Shown piece after piece: positions 34,643-45,345 of a stretch of DNA of 64,000 bases. The notes below the pieces were generated by a model. It saw only the letters and a program-made list of their open reading frames with translations. It had not been told where the DNA came from and searched no databases. Every line of letters starts with the position of its first letter. Position 1 is the first letter of the stretch. The translations under genes and the position numbers were made by a program. Origin of the DNA: Kingdonia uniflora (taxonomy: Eukaryota; Streptophyta; Magnoliopsida; Ranunculales; Circaeasteraceae); NCBI GenBank assembly GCA_014058105.1, contig JACGCM010000699.1, positions 59,967 through 123,966 of the forward strand. Reading direction: 5' to 3'.

Positions 34643-35118
34643 TGTAGTAACATATTCCCCAGATTCGATAAAGAAAAAGCCAGTGCAACCATGTTAAAGG
34701 TATATCATCAATTGTGAAGGTTTCAAGTACATGCCTACAGATCTCAGCCCTTTATAGTAACTGTTATACTTAGTCAAATGGAGTTGCTACACACGATCCG
34801 TGAAGTTCGCCCACTACCCAGGAAATCATGAGAATAATTATTTGTAGCTGCTTGTATTCATTATAAATACAGGCAGAGCTTAGAATAACGAGGACCTACA
34901 TTTCTCACTATCATTCTTAACTTTACCTGCTAAATCTCTTCGCAATTGTAATAGCCTAGCACATATTGGATTTATGCTCAAAAATCCACTTCGAGGTCGT
35001 GGTTTTTCTCAGATTTCACTGAGTTTCCACGTAAAATCTATTATGTCTTACCTTATAATTGCAATCTCCTTACTGAAGTATTGGGGAAGTTTCCCATCAT
35101 GGAAAACACACCATTGCA
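34643..35118 (+). repeat. 3' LTR of Tat element A
   Basis: It opens TGTAGTAACATATTCCCC and closes CCATTGCA (476 bp). The inverted LTR of element B (37841-38406) opens TGTAGTAGCATATTTCCC and closes CCATTACA, and the 45 bp preceding both LTRs match (TTCTTCTCRACACAA..., GGCGAT), which fixes this as a 3' LTR. The sequence TATAAATAC near 34863 is a probable TATA box. The 3' flank is AGCTT. Confidence 0.82.
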
Positions 35119-36109
35119 AGCTTTGTTTTTAATATATTAATTGTTATATAAGACTTTGTGACATATAAGGAACATCAGATCCTAACAAATTTAATAATAT
35201 GCCTTACCAATTTTTTTAAGTTTCAATATACTAATAAGTTTAAGATTTGATATCGCATAAGATAAAGTATAAATTAAATTAACCAATACAATTTTTTGGT
35301 ACAATATATGTTGGTACTTATGTATTAACTCAACATTAGCATCATGAGCCTTTTCTACATAGGGCGCTTCAGATGATAAAGTGAAATGGCACCAAACATG
35401 TGACTTATTTGTACCCAACTGGCATTAGAAGGTGTGTAAACATCCTAAAACTAACTTTATCTTATGTTTATTAAAATATAAACCTTGAGATAAAGACTGT
35501 AACCACAATGTAAGCGAAGGGCAATTTTAAAAAAATAAAAAATAAAACATCCTACGCCGCCATATAAAATTATTCATGTACATATCAATATAAAATATAT
35601 TACAAGACCTTTATGGGTGTAGGGAACGAGAAAGACCACTAAAGCATTCAGCTGTTATTGTTAATAAATTTTTTATTATAGTATATAATATATTTTTACT
35701 TGTTATGGGTTATAAAAAATAGGTATTATACTCATATATAACTTTAGATCGAGTAATTTTTGGATTGGACTTAGCTCTATCCGAATCCGATCCAATATTA
35801 ATTCGAATTTCTCTTATTCAGATCGAATCGGATTTGGATTCAAGAAAATCACATTAATATCCAAAAGAAGGATTGGATTTTGGATTATATTTGATCTATT
35901 GACAGCCTTACATTGAGGAGCAAAAAACCAAAGACCAGTTACCAGTCAAAATTTGGCAATTGTTTCATAATGGTAATGTTAATTGTAAAGAGCGGTTTGC
36001 TCAATTTGCATGAGCTACTTGTTGCCAAGAAATCAAATGCCTAAGCATTTGCTTTGCAATGGTAATGTCTATAGTAAGGAGCTATTGTTTTCTGGTTAAT
36101 GTGAGGCAG
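35119..36109. other. Unassigned AT-rich sequence
   Basis: No gene recognised. At 35760-35910 repeated GGATTGGAT/ATCCGATCC motifs precede ATCTATTGACAGCCTTACA, resembling a hAT-type terminus in reverse. A second end was not found. At 35940-36080 two diverged direct repeats of about 110 bp share TGGTAATGTTAATTGTA- and GCTTTGCAATGGTAATGT-type text. Confidence 0.35.
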
Positions 36110-36640
36110 ACCTAGCCTTCGCCTACTCTAACGCCGGGTCAAAACACCGATTTGCATTGAGCAAGTGAAAGGCCTTATTTGTCTTATGGTTTTGCTTTGG
36201 TTGGGGAGGAAAAGGAAGGTTTTTTAGGTTTGCCTTCCACGTAAAGAAAAATCAAAGAGGAGAGGACCAACGAATTAAGTTCGGGACAATGCCCCTCCCC
36301 CGGTTCCCACCCTACCCAACGAAGGATGCCGCCAACACTTACCTTTTCTTTCTTGTTCCTGTGGGAGCACAGCCAAGCATTCACTTCCGCTTTTAGGTAT
36401 CAGAAGGTATGCGTATGGACATCGACCCTTGTACTCTCTCAGATGTAAGATCGAACGGCGGAGGGCAGATGAAGTTAGGCCAAGTGTAGTACCCTTACCA
36501 GTTCCTGCCTCATCCAATAAGGGGCTCAGCCAATGCTTTATTTTTATGAGTGGGAGCTCGACCATTACCTCCATTTTAAGATCCCCGAACTGAGCTAAAA
36601 AAGTTGGTCTAAAGACCACAAGTCTTTAAGGCTACTACAA
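36110..36640 (-). other. Possible organelle-derived (NUMT-like) segment
   Basis: This stretch is visibly richer in G+C than its flanks and contains an uninterrupted 114-codon minus-strand frame at 36619-36275 (MVFRPTFLAQFGDLKMEVMV ... AGTGKGTTLGLTSSALRR ... GTGGGALSRT), overlapped by a second frame at 36384-36184. Text such as GATCCCCGAACTGAGC and GGGCAGATGAAGTTAGGCC has the look of plant mitochondrial intergenic DNA. I do not recognise a named gene, and origin by transfer from mitochondria is inference from composition and style only. Confidence 0.35.
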
Positions 36641-37840
36641 CATTAATCAAGATTGCTCAGTAAATGCATCACTTTCCTTTGTGTAGTGGACACAATTTAT
36701 GCCCTTTGTTCAACATGTTTCATCAAAAAAGCTCGTAGATGCTGGTTGTTGCCAACCACAACTCACTACGAAACCTGCTCACTTATACCAATTATGTTAA
36801 GCCAGACATGCAATATGCACTAGCTTGGCGCTCAAAAGATGTCACCAAAATAGTCAAGTAGCTGTAGCGATCGGCTCGGGGTTTCTCGTTAGGTGATATA
36901 CGTCTTGCTTCTTCCTTAGGTGGTAGTTGTTTTGGTGATCGGACACAGATGCGATGCATTTTTTCACATTGTCATATTATTTTTTTCTTTTTACCGCATT
37001 TTCTAGTGCAATGCATATGCGAGAAACCAATTAAAATGGAAAAAGGGGAAATATTGCACAAGTACATGGCAATAATATGCGAAAAATACCATACACAATA
37101 TGATCATTTTTAAATTTATTAAACGATACTGATATATGATCCAATTATGAAAAGTATAAGCTTTCTAATAAAATTAAGATATGAGATACGAGAAACGAGA
37201 TACTCAATTACCCTATTCAAAGCAAATGCTAGATAGGGTTTACTACTTAGCCTATTTGAATATCTTAGTTATGGTTTGTTAGGTTTTACATGACAATGAT
37301 GACTAGATGTCCAAGTTATGTTAATGTTACTTGGTATATGTAGATATCTCTATTATTCATTTGCTTTTTGAATTTCCAAAGTTTGTTAGTTCTTTTTTTG
37401 GGTAAGCCTATGTTTGTTATTATGTTTTATTATGCTTTTATTAATGAATATAATACATATAGATCTATATGCTCATATATTAGGATTATATGCAATTTTA
37501 GTGTACTGTGTCACAATATTCGTAATGGCATTGTAATATTCGTGTCATTAGCAGTAGCATTTTTTTCACTCTTGGTTGCCTAGCACCGCAAATAGATTAA
37601 CTACCTTGTTTAACACACAAGTAAAGATACGCAAGGTTCACAAACAAGACTGCCAAGCCCCATCAATCAAATAACAAGTTCTCACGTACTAGAAACTTCA
37701 GAACAATCGCTCAGACTATAGTTCATGCAGTCGTGTCGTAGTTTTAGTAGTTCATACATTCTAATCAAAAATCCAGGGGCTCCAGGTTTAAATGGCTAAT
37801 TGGCATAGGGGGCGTCTTGAAGATCTAATCGTTGGAAGCT
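36641..37840. other. No gene seen
   Basis: AT-rich spacer. It contains ATGAGATACGAGAAACGAGATACTC-like short repeats near 37170-37205. The sequence left of the element B LTR (37600-37840) is moderately GC-balanced, but no motif was recognised. Confidence 0.35.
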
Positions 37841-38406
37841 TGTAATGGCTAGTTTTCCAGTTGGTAAATTTTGCCAATACTTTTAGTAAGGAAGTTATGA
37901 GGAGTTTGCAAATAAGCTTAGAATATACTAAATTTTACATGGAAACTTAGTAAAACCTGAGAAAAACCACAACCTCGAGGAGGATTTGAAGGTATACATC
38001 CAATATGTGCTAGAATATTACAATTGTGAAGAGATTTGATTAGTATAATTAATAACGATAGAAAAATTGAATGCCCAGTTGACATATGTTCTGTCTGTAT
38101 TTATAGCAGATATAGACAGTTACAAATAATTAGTCTCCTGTTTTCATGGGTGGTGGGTGAACTTTATGGATCATGGGCAACAGCTCTATTTGACCAAGTA
38201 TAACCGCAACTGTAAAAAGGGTTGAGATCTGTAGGCGTGGACTTGACATCTTCTCGAATGATTACCTACCTTCGATGTGGTTCTACTAGTTTCTCCATAT
38301 TAAGTCTAGGGAATATGCTACCACAATCCTTCCTCGAATGACAACATACCTTCGACATGACTCTATTTAGCATGTCTTTATCGAGTTTGGGAAATATGCT
38401 ACTACA
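37841..38406 (-). repeat. 3' LTR of Tat element B (inverted)
   Basis: On the minus strand it opens TGTAGTAGCATATTTCCC at 38406 and closes AGCCATTACA at 37841 (566 bp), similar to the LTR of element A in both ends and in the central AACCTCGAGG/CCACAACCTC block. The sequence to its right matches the region just before element A's 3' LTR, so the interior of element B lies to the right and this is its 3' LTR. The flank beyond CA is AGCTT, the same five bases that follow element A. Confidence 0.8.
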
Positions 38407-38653
38407 ATCGCCCCATTCTTGATACAATTACTAGTTGTGTTGAGAAGAAACATTCAAAACGTGGTGGTTGAGGTAAAGAGCAATCATGTGCCTGATTTAG
38501 CTGTAAAATAATTTATATAATCTTATTGTTGATAATAAAATGATTTTTGATGAATTGTTGTCGATGTTCGTAGTAGTAACTATATTCTTATTGAACATGT
38601 TTAGGAGTTTTGAAATTTGAAATCTGGTTATAATAGTCTTGAAAAAATAGGAG

Positions 38654-39220
38654 TTGATAAAAAGGAAAGATGTGGTTTATTTACTTCAAAGAACAATGAC
38701 GAGGTATATCCCAATGGGTGATGTATTAGGTTATAAGGAAGTAGATGTACAGGCTCTTTTTATGAGTTTAAGAACTACATTGGTGAAGATAGAAAAAATA
38801 AAGGAGGTAGAGATGTATCTAGATGACTTAGAGCAACAATGTAATAGCATGTTATCTTTGAGGATTTAAAGGATTCAGTACTTCCATAAGAGGTGTATGA
38901 AGCGTTTAAAATGGCTATCCGAAGCGTCTCGAAGGAGTGCATCAAACCATCATGTGAGGCCTATAAATAGTATTTCGGGTACCAACTGTTCATACTCTAC
39001 ATTTTCAAAAAAAATCAAAGGCAACTCATTGTCTTATGCTATTGTTAATCCATCAAGCATTGGTTCTGAGGAGATTGTATTACTAATCAAGAGAGCAAAA
39101 CTTGCAAATAAGATAAATTTACGAGCTGCTCGCCAACAAGATTGGTTTTACTGTTTCTTGAATTTTTGTGATTTAATATTTTCTTCATGTATTGATGATT
39201 TCTGTAGAAACCCTTTGTAG
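38654..39220 (+). pseudogene. Short antisense ORF region of element B
   Basis: Two adjoining open frames, 38654-38869 (MIKRKDVVYLLQRTMTRYIP ... KIKEVEMYLDDLEQQCNSML) and 38897-39220, sit just inside the 3' LTR on the strand opposite to pol. The first has a charged helical C-terminus. No family recognised. Position matches the short antisense frames of elements A and C. Confidence 0.35.
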
Positions 39221-39964
39221 ATAACTTAAACTTTGATTTGGATGAATAAATTTGAGCAAGAGTGAGTGATTTGTGAGAAATTAGCATAAATCTATGTTTA
39301 GGGTTTTACTACATTTTCTCTTATTTCGAGATGAAATGGGGAAGTTTGTTGATGTTGGAGGGTGTATTGGTGGAAATGGAGTGTTGTGGGTATTGGATTT
39401 GTCTCAATTTTAGAGTGAGGTGAAGAGAGGCTGAATTCTGGTGGTTGTAAGTATTATGGTATGGTTTTGGGTTATTTCTATGGTTACGGGGGTTATTGAA
39501 GTTATGGGTTTGGGTATAAATAACTTGCCTGAATACACATCATATATTGCCTTATTTTATGCCTGAGAAGATGGAAAATAGAATTTTTTGGATTTGGCCA
39601 CTTTTTGGCGGGATCTGGGCGCCATATGAACGTCTTAGAGAAGCCTCGTACGTTTCTTAAAACTTCGAGATAATGTATATAGGGAAATTAGTTATTTCTC
39701 AAATAAAATAATATCGAAGGTATAACTAAATAAAATTGAATTTGTGATTTGGATCAAGAAGGGATATGATAATGTCAAAGTACAAAAATCTTGGAATAAA
39801 TCACTTTTTCTTTTGGTCGAGAACTAGATACTAGTAGGTAGAATGAGTAGGTGGAGAGTAATACTCGACAATATGATTTAGAATAACAGATAGGAATATA
39901 TATTGTAGAAGATATGATATCTTACTAACTTAAAAAATTAATCATGACTTTTAGGTTAAAATAA

Positions 39965-41935
39965 ATGGCTGAACCAATACAAAATGTTAATTATCCTGAT
40001 GCTGGCGCAGAAGGAATTTTTTAAAATCTTATTAATATAAAACCATTAATAATTGATGTGACTACCTGTGTACAGGACTTGGGTAGAAACTATAGGGCCG
40101 GGGAGAGCAGTGTGGACATGGCTCATGAGAATTGAGCCAGGTTGGAAACAAAGGTTGTCGATGTTTATGATGGGGAGATAACAGAAACTGATATGGAATA
40201 TGAGCCACAACTAAGTGATCGAGAAGAATATATACCAGGGAGTGGAGAAGGAGGATAAGAAGAGGGAGAGATGGATTTTGTTGGGAAGTGTTATGGGGAT
40301 GCGGAGGAAATAAATGAAATCTTGCTTTTAAACATAATTATGGCATGGCTGATAATATTAGGCTGGAGGAGTACCTTGGGGAGATGACTGGACAAGAGCT
40401 CCTTATGAAGGGTATTCTGGTCCATCTAAAACAAATATAGAAGGGGTTGAAGTTACCCCTACGAGCTGACCAAAAGAAGTATTTAAACTTCTATGATGTT
40501 GCTCTTGTGCAGTTCAATCCTTATGTATACGACCTTTATAGGGTGGTGGCATTATTAAATGGGCGACTGCGGGAGAAGGGGGAGCAGGTGATTTATGCTG
40601 ATGATTTGTATATGTACTACACATTAAAATAGAATCCGCAAAAAATAAGCTATAAATACTTAGCCAGGTTTCTTAAAGGGGCTTTGTTTTATGAGATTGC
40701 ATCTACTGAGGGACAATCCTTTGTTGACTGCTTACTTGTTTCGGGGAACTATGAATTCGGCCCTAAAGACCTTGAGGTGCCTTTGAAGAGAAAAAAATTC
40801 CATCTAGGTTCGTGTAGAGTATGTTTGATTTAATGTAGGAGTAATGTGTTTATGTTGCTGTAGCTGCAGGGGAAGTGGATAGGAAATCGATGGTCTTAGA
40901 GAAGTTGAACAACTTGAGAATCAACTACTTTGGGCAAATTGACTCTCTGGTTGTAGATTAAGGGGAGGCCAAAGAGTTATTCCAAGAATTTGGACTAAAA
41001 GCATCTCAAACTGAAGGTTCCAAAGTTCTGCTGATTATCGGGAAAATGTCGGCAAAAATAAGAGAGCCGCAGAGTCAAGTCTCCCCCTCGAGAACCCTAC
41101 GCTCAGTGGATATACCACCGACTCCGCTGCTGCAGAGGGAGGGGTCCTGTGGAGTTGGTCCTGCAGCAAGAATAAAAAAGAGAGCGGCCAACCCTCCTCT
41201 GTCCCTGCAGAACCATCGGGAAGGGGGACAATTTTGGAGCTATTTGATAGGTGACTGCCAATGTCTTTAAGTCAACTAGTGTCACGCAACAGAAGGCTAA
41301 GAATGGGAAAAAAATCTCCCAATTTTTCGAAGGGGAAAGCTGTTGGGAATGTTAGAGGTTCCAAAAGGGATGATGCCCAATAGACCATAGAGTCCTATGC
41401 TGCTGGGACAACATCTTTGGAGGAAGATTTTGCTGATTGCTTGTTTGGAGCAGATAGTTTGTTGACCTTCTTCATCAAAGGTCACAGAACAATATACAAG
41501 GTGTAATATTTTCATGCCTTAATTCGATTAACGAAGTTACTTCCGTCTTCGAGATCTCATATTATTACTATCATGCTGATGAAGAAGTTGCTTATCGATG
41601 GAAAGCCTCATCTTCCTAGTACCGAGGCTTTGGTAAACTAGCTCCTTATCTACAAAAACATCGAGAAGGAGCTTGTTAAAGAAAAATATGAGCTGGTTTA
41701 AGAGAAGGAAAGCTTGGAGGCGAAGCTGGAAAAGCTGAAGCTTAGCATGGTGGAATCGAAGGAGACTGCCGTTTGCGAGGCTAAGAAGATATGTGAAACA
41801 AAGAAGAAGGAGATCGAGAAGATAAGGGTCAATCTTGTGAAGGAGAGGGAAGACGCATTGGCCCTGTAAAAGCTCAACTTTGAGGACAGTATTCATGAAT
41901 AGATCTTATCTGTTCGTAGGTCGATGGAGGCAGAG
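39965..41935 (+). pseudogene. Antisense gene of Tat element B
   Basis: This is the counterpart of the antisense gene in element A. It starts MAEPIQNVNYPDAGAEGIF at 39965 and continues with an acidic block (EPQLSDREEYIPGSGEGG, CYGDAEEINEIL). The core at 40440-40800 reads [47 protein letters not shown] and NYEFGPKDLEVP. Next are a LRINYFGQIDSLVV piece (40915), a Ser/Pro/Arg-rich linker (41046-41270) and a Glu/Lys coiled coil at 41650-41930 (ESLEAKLEKLKLSMVESKET). A candidate intron separates the core from the NYFG piece near 40815-40865. Single stops occur (for example before GLKLPL and in the coiled coil). The rest of element B (pol, 5' LTR) is missing beyond 41.94 kb. Confidence 0.7.
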
Positions 41936-42484
41936 AGTGCCAGACTCTTGATGTACAGAGAGAGAGAGAGAGAGTGTGTGTGTGAGAGATGAAAGATTAA
42001 TGTTAGAGTGAAAGAGAAATATAATTTTGCCATTTTTCATAAATTTCTTCGAGAGTTTCTCCGAGGGGCTGGAGATGAAGAAGGAAAGGCAAAATTAGGA
42101 TAAAAGAGGGGACATATGTGTTGAAATTTTTTTAAGCATCTCTCAAGTACTTATTAAGTAGTGCTAAAAAAATGAGGTTGAATAATTTTTCAACAAAAAA
42201 AAAACAAGAAACCAACTGCTAATTTTTTTTCTTCAGCTATTTAAATTTTTTTAAGAAGCAAAACAAACACCACCTAAGTGTTCTTATATAAATTTTATCT
42301 AGATGATACAGGGCCAGCGCTACGAGGTTCTTCTTTCTTTTTTTTTTGCAAGGTAAGCAATATTTTTATAAATTTTCTGGAAAATATACATAGAGGAGAA
42401 AAGATAAAGCAAAAAATTATATAAAGTCCTAGAAATAAACTATAAGCAAAGGCACCAACTTAAAGGATCATGGCATCCCAGCCA
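41936..42484. other. Spacer with AG/GT microsatellite
   Basis: A run of AG then GT dinucleotides at about 41957-41985 marks the truncation of element B. A CAGGGCCAGCGCTAC motif at about 42308 resembles a hAT terminus without a visible partner. No gene seen. Confidence 0.4.
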
Positions 42485-43000
42485 GCAGGTCCGGCCCTGG
42501 CTATAGGCCCAAGAGGCGGCCGCCTGGGGCCTCTAATTTTTGATGAAAATTAAGGGCCTCCAATCCCAATTCTGTCTCTCATATGCTTGGCAATTTGGGA
42601 CTCCAAAATATTACCCCATCTCTCGTCTTTGTTTGGGGCCTTGGGCCTCATATATTAAAAGTTAAAACTAAACCAAAAAAAAAGTTTGGGCCTCTAAAAT
42701 ATCTCTAATTTGGATTCTCACTCTCTCAGGTCCCAACTCATGATGATTTACTCCTCTTACTCTCTCTCTCTCTCCCTTCTTTCGCCTTTGCAACAATCTG
42801 ATTTTTCTCCCTTCTTTCGCCTTTGCAACAATCTGGTCCTCTGGATTTCAGAATTTGCTGATGTAAATTTGTTACAAAGAAAATCAAAAACCCAATTTCA
42901 AGAGAAAAATTTCAAACCCCACTTCTATGATTGATTTTGTAAATTCCAAATTTCCAATATCTCAAAATTCAATTTTGAAATTAACCCATTACATATTTAC
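42485..43000 (+). mobile_element. hAT-like element left end
   Basis: The text CAGGTCCGGCCCTGGCTATA followed by GGCCCAAGAGGCGGCCGCCT and GGGGCCT is close to common plant non-autonomous hAT ends that start CAGGGCCGGCCC, with one change in the terminus. A CT-rich leader-like stretch and a short open frame (42710-42934) follow. No transposase and no right TIR were found, so the right border is a guess. Confidence 0.45.
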
Positions 43001-43238
43001 ATATGGTTGTTGAATATTGGGTCAACTTGGGGTAATGGGGAATTGGGGAATTGAGGATTGTTGATAACTTGATATCTATAATTATGTAATTTCTATTTCA
43101 AACTCTTTGTATGAAACTCAAAAATTTATGTATTAAATTTGTTGATATCTTTAATTTTGCTTCAAACCCCGAAGCCCATAAACCCAGTTTCAGTAATTGA
43201 GATGAATTATGAAACGTGAATTAAATTTATGTGTTTGG

Positions 43239-43618
43239 TGTAATGGCCTAATTCTGTTAGCTCGAAATGGCTTGGAATTAGCTCTTGCACCAATGTGTCT
43301 GTGACAAAAACTAATGTAAAGTAAGAAATAACACAGGTAATTTAGCGTGGATAACCTTTGAATATGTAAAAAACCACGACCTCGAGTTGAGGGTTTTAGT
43401 AACAATAACTTTTATTGCTTGAGGCTAATATCTTATTACAAGTGATCTCTCGAACTAGAAATACTTGATCTTGTAAATAAAAAGTTTTGTGATCTTTTTC
43501 TTGTTTTTCTCGGTCTCTATCTCTTTTGGAACTTTTCATTTATATAGGTCTCACCCGTAACTCATTTCTTGTGTGGAATCACGTTCTCTGAACAATGAGG
43601 TAAGTGGTGGTTGACTGA
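43239..43618 (-). repeat. Tat-type LTR remnant (minus strand), broken by CACTA insertion
   Basis: The reverse complement matches the downstream two thirds of the LTR at 57214-57833 (AGTCAACCRCCACT, TCAAGTATTTCTA, AACCCTCAACTCGAGG, TTGGTGCAAGAGCTAA) and ends GGCCATTACA at 43239. Homology stops exactly where the CACTA terminus begins at 43619. The upstream third of the LTR is not found to the right. Confidence 0.82.
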
Positions 43619-44106
43619 CACTAATAGAATCAGCGTCAATGGCCACTGTTTTAGCTGTGGCTAATACCATTCGCCACGGGTATACCCGTGCTCAGGGTCG
43701 TGACAACTGGTGGTGTGGTTAATGCTCAAGCACGAACATGACCGTGGCTAATGAATCAAATATAGCCATGGGTAGTACCGTAGTAATTTCGTGGCTATTA
43801 ATGCACATTGGGTACATTATAAACCGTGGCAAATGGCTCATTGGCTACAAACTTCCCACAAAATGTCCCGTGGCTAATACATGTCAATCACCACCATAAT
43901 ATTTGTGGCTAATGCTTGTTAATTACCACTGTTTCTTCTTTGGCTAATACTCGCTATTAACTAAAAATTAGCCGTGGCTAAAGTCATTTTACAAAAACAT
44001 ATATATATATATATAAATTTCACATTTGTACAGTCATTACAATTACTCGAAACCCAAAACCTAAAACCCAAAAAAAATCACCTAAAGAAGACAAATTCAT
44101 ACATTT

Positions 44107-44159
44107 AACTCAGGTAGCAAAGTCACTTGCATAATCACCTCATCCGTGTCTGCCTCAGC
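44107..44159 (-). pseudogene. Auxin response factor (ARF) exon fragment
   Basis: After an acceptor TATTATAG, the minus strand reads AEADTDEVIMQVTLLPEL. This is the strongly conserved end of the ARF B3 DNA-binding region (consensus AEPDTDEVYAQITLLPE). Only this one short exon piece is present, with TyrAla changed to IleMet. It lies about 50 bp downstream of the ERECTA-like pieces in the same orientation. Its size is small, so chance similarity is not excluded, but the acceptor plus 15 matching residues make it convincing. Confidence 0.65.
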
Positions 44160-44164
44160 CTATA

Positions 44165-45274
44165 ATAAAATACCTAATTTCAAAATCAACCAACTGATTG
44201 TCATTTAGCTGCCTGAGCATTGGTAGAATAAGATAACTGTCTAAATGAAAATTATAAACCAAAACTTGGCTTAGCTTAGCTTGGTCATGTTCCCTAACTC
44301 TGTGGAGATCAGCCCAGTAAGGCTATTACCCTGAAAAAACTTGGGTGAACATCAACCAAAAAGATGTTGGAATCAAGTAATTGGAGAAAATTTTAAAAAA
44401 ATGACTATGCAATAACTTGTATAAATGATCTAAAACTCACAGTTTGCCAGTATAATAAATATTGCCAAGAATTGGTGGAATTGGTCCAACCAGCTTGTTT
44501 TTACTCAAGTCCCTGAAATAAAGAAAAATTCACTTAATCTCCATCTTAGAAGAAAAAACTTCATTAAAAACACAAGGAAAACAACATAACTGATAATATG
44601 AACACTTACAAAATAGCAAGTGCTTGCATTAGACCAATAACTTCTGGGATCTTTCCACTATGCTTATTTCCTTGAAGTGACCTAGTCAAAGAAACTAGAA
44701 GGATTAACAATACAAAATATCAAAGATAAAAAATAAGCACAAAATTTTTAAATAAGTATATTTCTGCTATGATATGAGAACCCAGCCAAAAAGTACAGAA
44801 ACTGTCAACAATATTACAAACTAAAGATAATAACTTACAGGGTAGTGAGTTGCGAAAAAAAAATGTTGTAAGGAATTTTTCCAAATATCTGGCTGTACGG
44901 GATGTCTCTAAAAGTGAAAAGATGATTCTTAATTTATATAAGAAAAATTGAAGCATGCAAAGGAGTATGTATAGACCAATAATAAGAGCAAAGTGAATAC
45001 TAACAAGATCTCAAAAATAGTGCAATTTCCAATATTGTCGAGGATCCCGCCAGTCATTATTTCCTCGTACATCACTGTCAATTACAAATGTAAAGTTGGA
45101 CAAATAGAATATTATAGTCTTGTAGATGAGATATAGCATAGGCTGAAAGTAGAATTTATTTATTTACATAAACACTATTTACATAAACACTTACAAGTAC
45201 CAAAGACCAGTCATTTGGCACTTGGCACATATCAGGGGATAAACTTCCAGTAAGTAAATCGCCATGCAAACCCC
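44165..45274 (-). pseudogene. ERECTA-type LRR receptor kinase gene fragment
   Basis: Seven successive minus-strand exons of the extracellular leucine-rich-repeat region, with introns in place: 45274-45195 (GLHGDLLTGSLSPDMCQ), 45074-45005 (DVRGNN..., NIGNCTIFEIL), 44907-44839 (QIFGKIPYNI), 44681-44610 (SLQGNKHSGKIPEVIGLM, 72 bp, intact), 44512-44441 (DLSKNKLVGPIPPILGN, 72 bp, intact), about 44331-44261 (GNSLTGLISTELGNMTKL) and about 44212-44165 (LQLNDNQLV). The 72-bp LRR exons and the residue pattern match ERECTA-family kinases, which control organ shape and stomata. Lesions: a 7-bp tandem duplication (GTGCCAA) in the first exon, about 5 bp lost in the second, a truncated sixth. There is no kinase domain. 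A captured fragment, not a gene. Confidence 0.85.
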
Positions 45275-45345
45275 TATAAAATGAAGCACATAACCTCCTC
45301 AATTAAAGAGACTTACTAGTAAAATAGAAATTAACATTAATGATC

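Larger units (their letters stand above)
24125..35118 (+). mobile_element. Tat-lineage Ty3/gypsy element A (5' truncated)
   Basis: Domain order gag-protease-RT-RNase H-extra archaeal-type RNase H-integrase on the plus strand, then a long 3' region carrying antisense ORFs, then a 476-bp 3' LTR. The extra RNase H and antisense genes are marks of the Tat lineage (Grande/Retand/Ogre relatives). The 5' LTR, primer site and N-terminal gag are missing, cut at the junction with a Helitron helicase fragment. A LINE interrupts the RT. All frames are broken. Confidence 0.85.
43619..45345. mobile_element. CACTA element end carrying two captured gene fragments
   Basis: The terminus CACTAATAGAATCAGCGTCA at 43619 abuts an LTR whose last bases are CTGA. 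A subterminal array of about nine copies of CGTGGCTAAT or close variants covers 43640-43990, as expected for transposase-binding subterminal repeats of CACTA elements. Right of a TA microsatellite (43998-44016) lie minus-strand fragments of an ARF gene and of an ERECTA-type kinase gene with introns. The other TIR is missing; sequence of a different repeat begins at about 45345. Confidence 0.72.

Noticed and set aside
35191..35418. Minus-strand frame starting MGTNKSHVWCHFT, BED-finger-like
   Set aside because: Resembles the SxVWxxF opening of hAT BED domains, but the Cys/His residues of the finger are missing.
42308..42499. Pair of CAGGGCC motifs that could bound a 190-bp hAT MITE
   Set aside because: The flanking 8 bp do not match and the right motif is better read as the start of a rightward hAT end.
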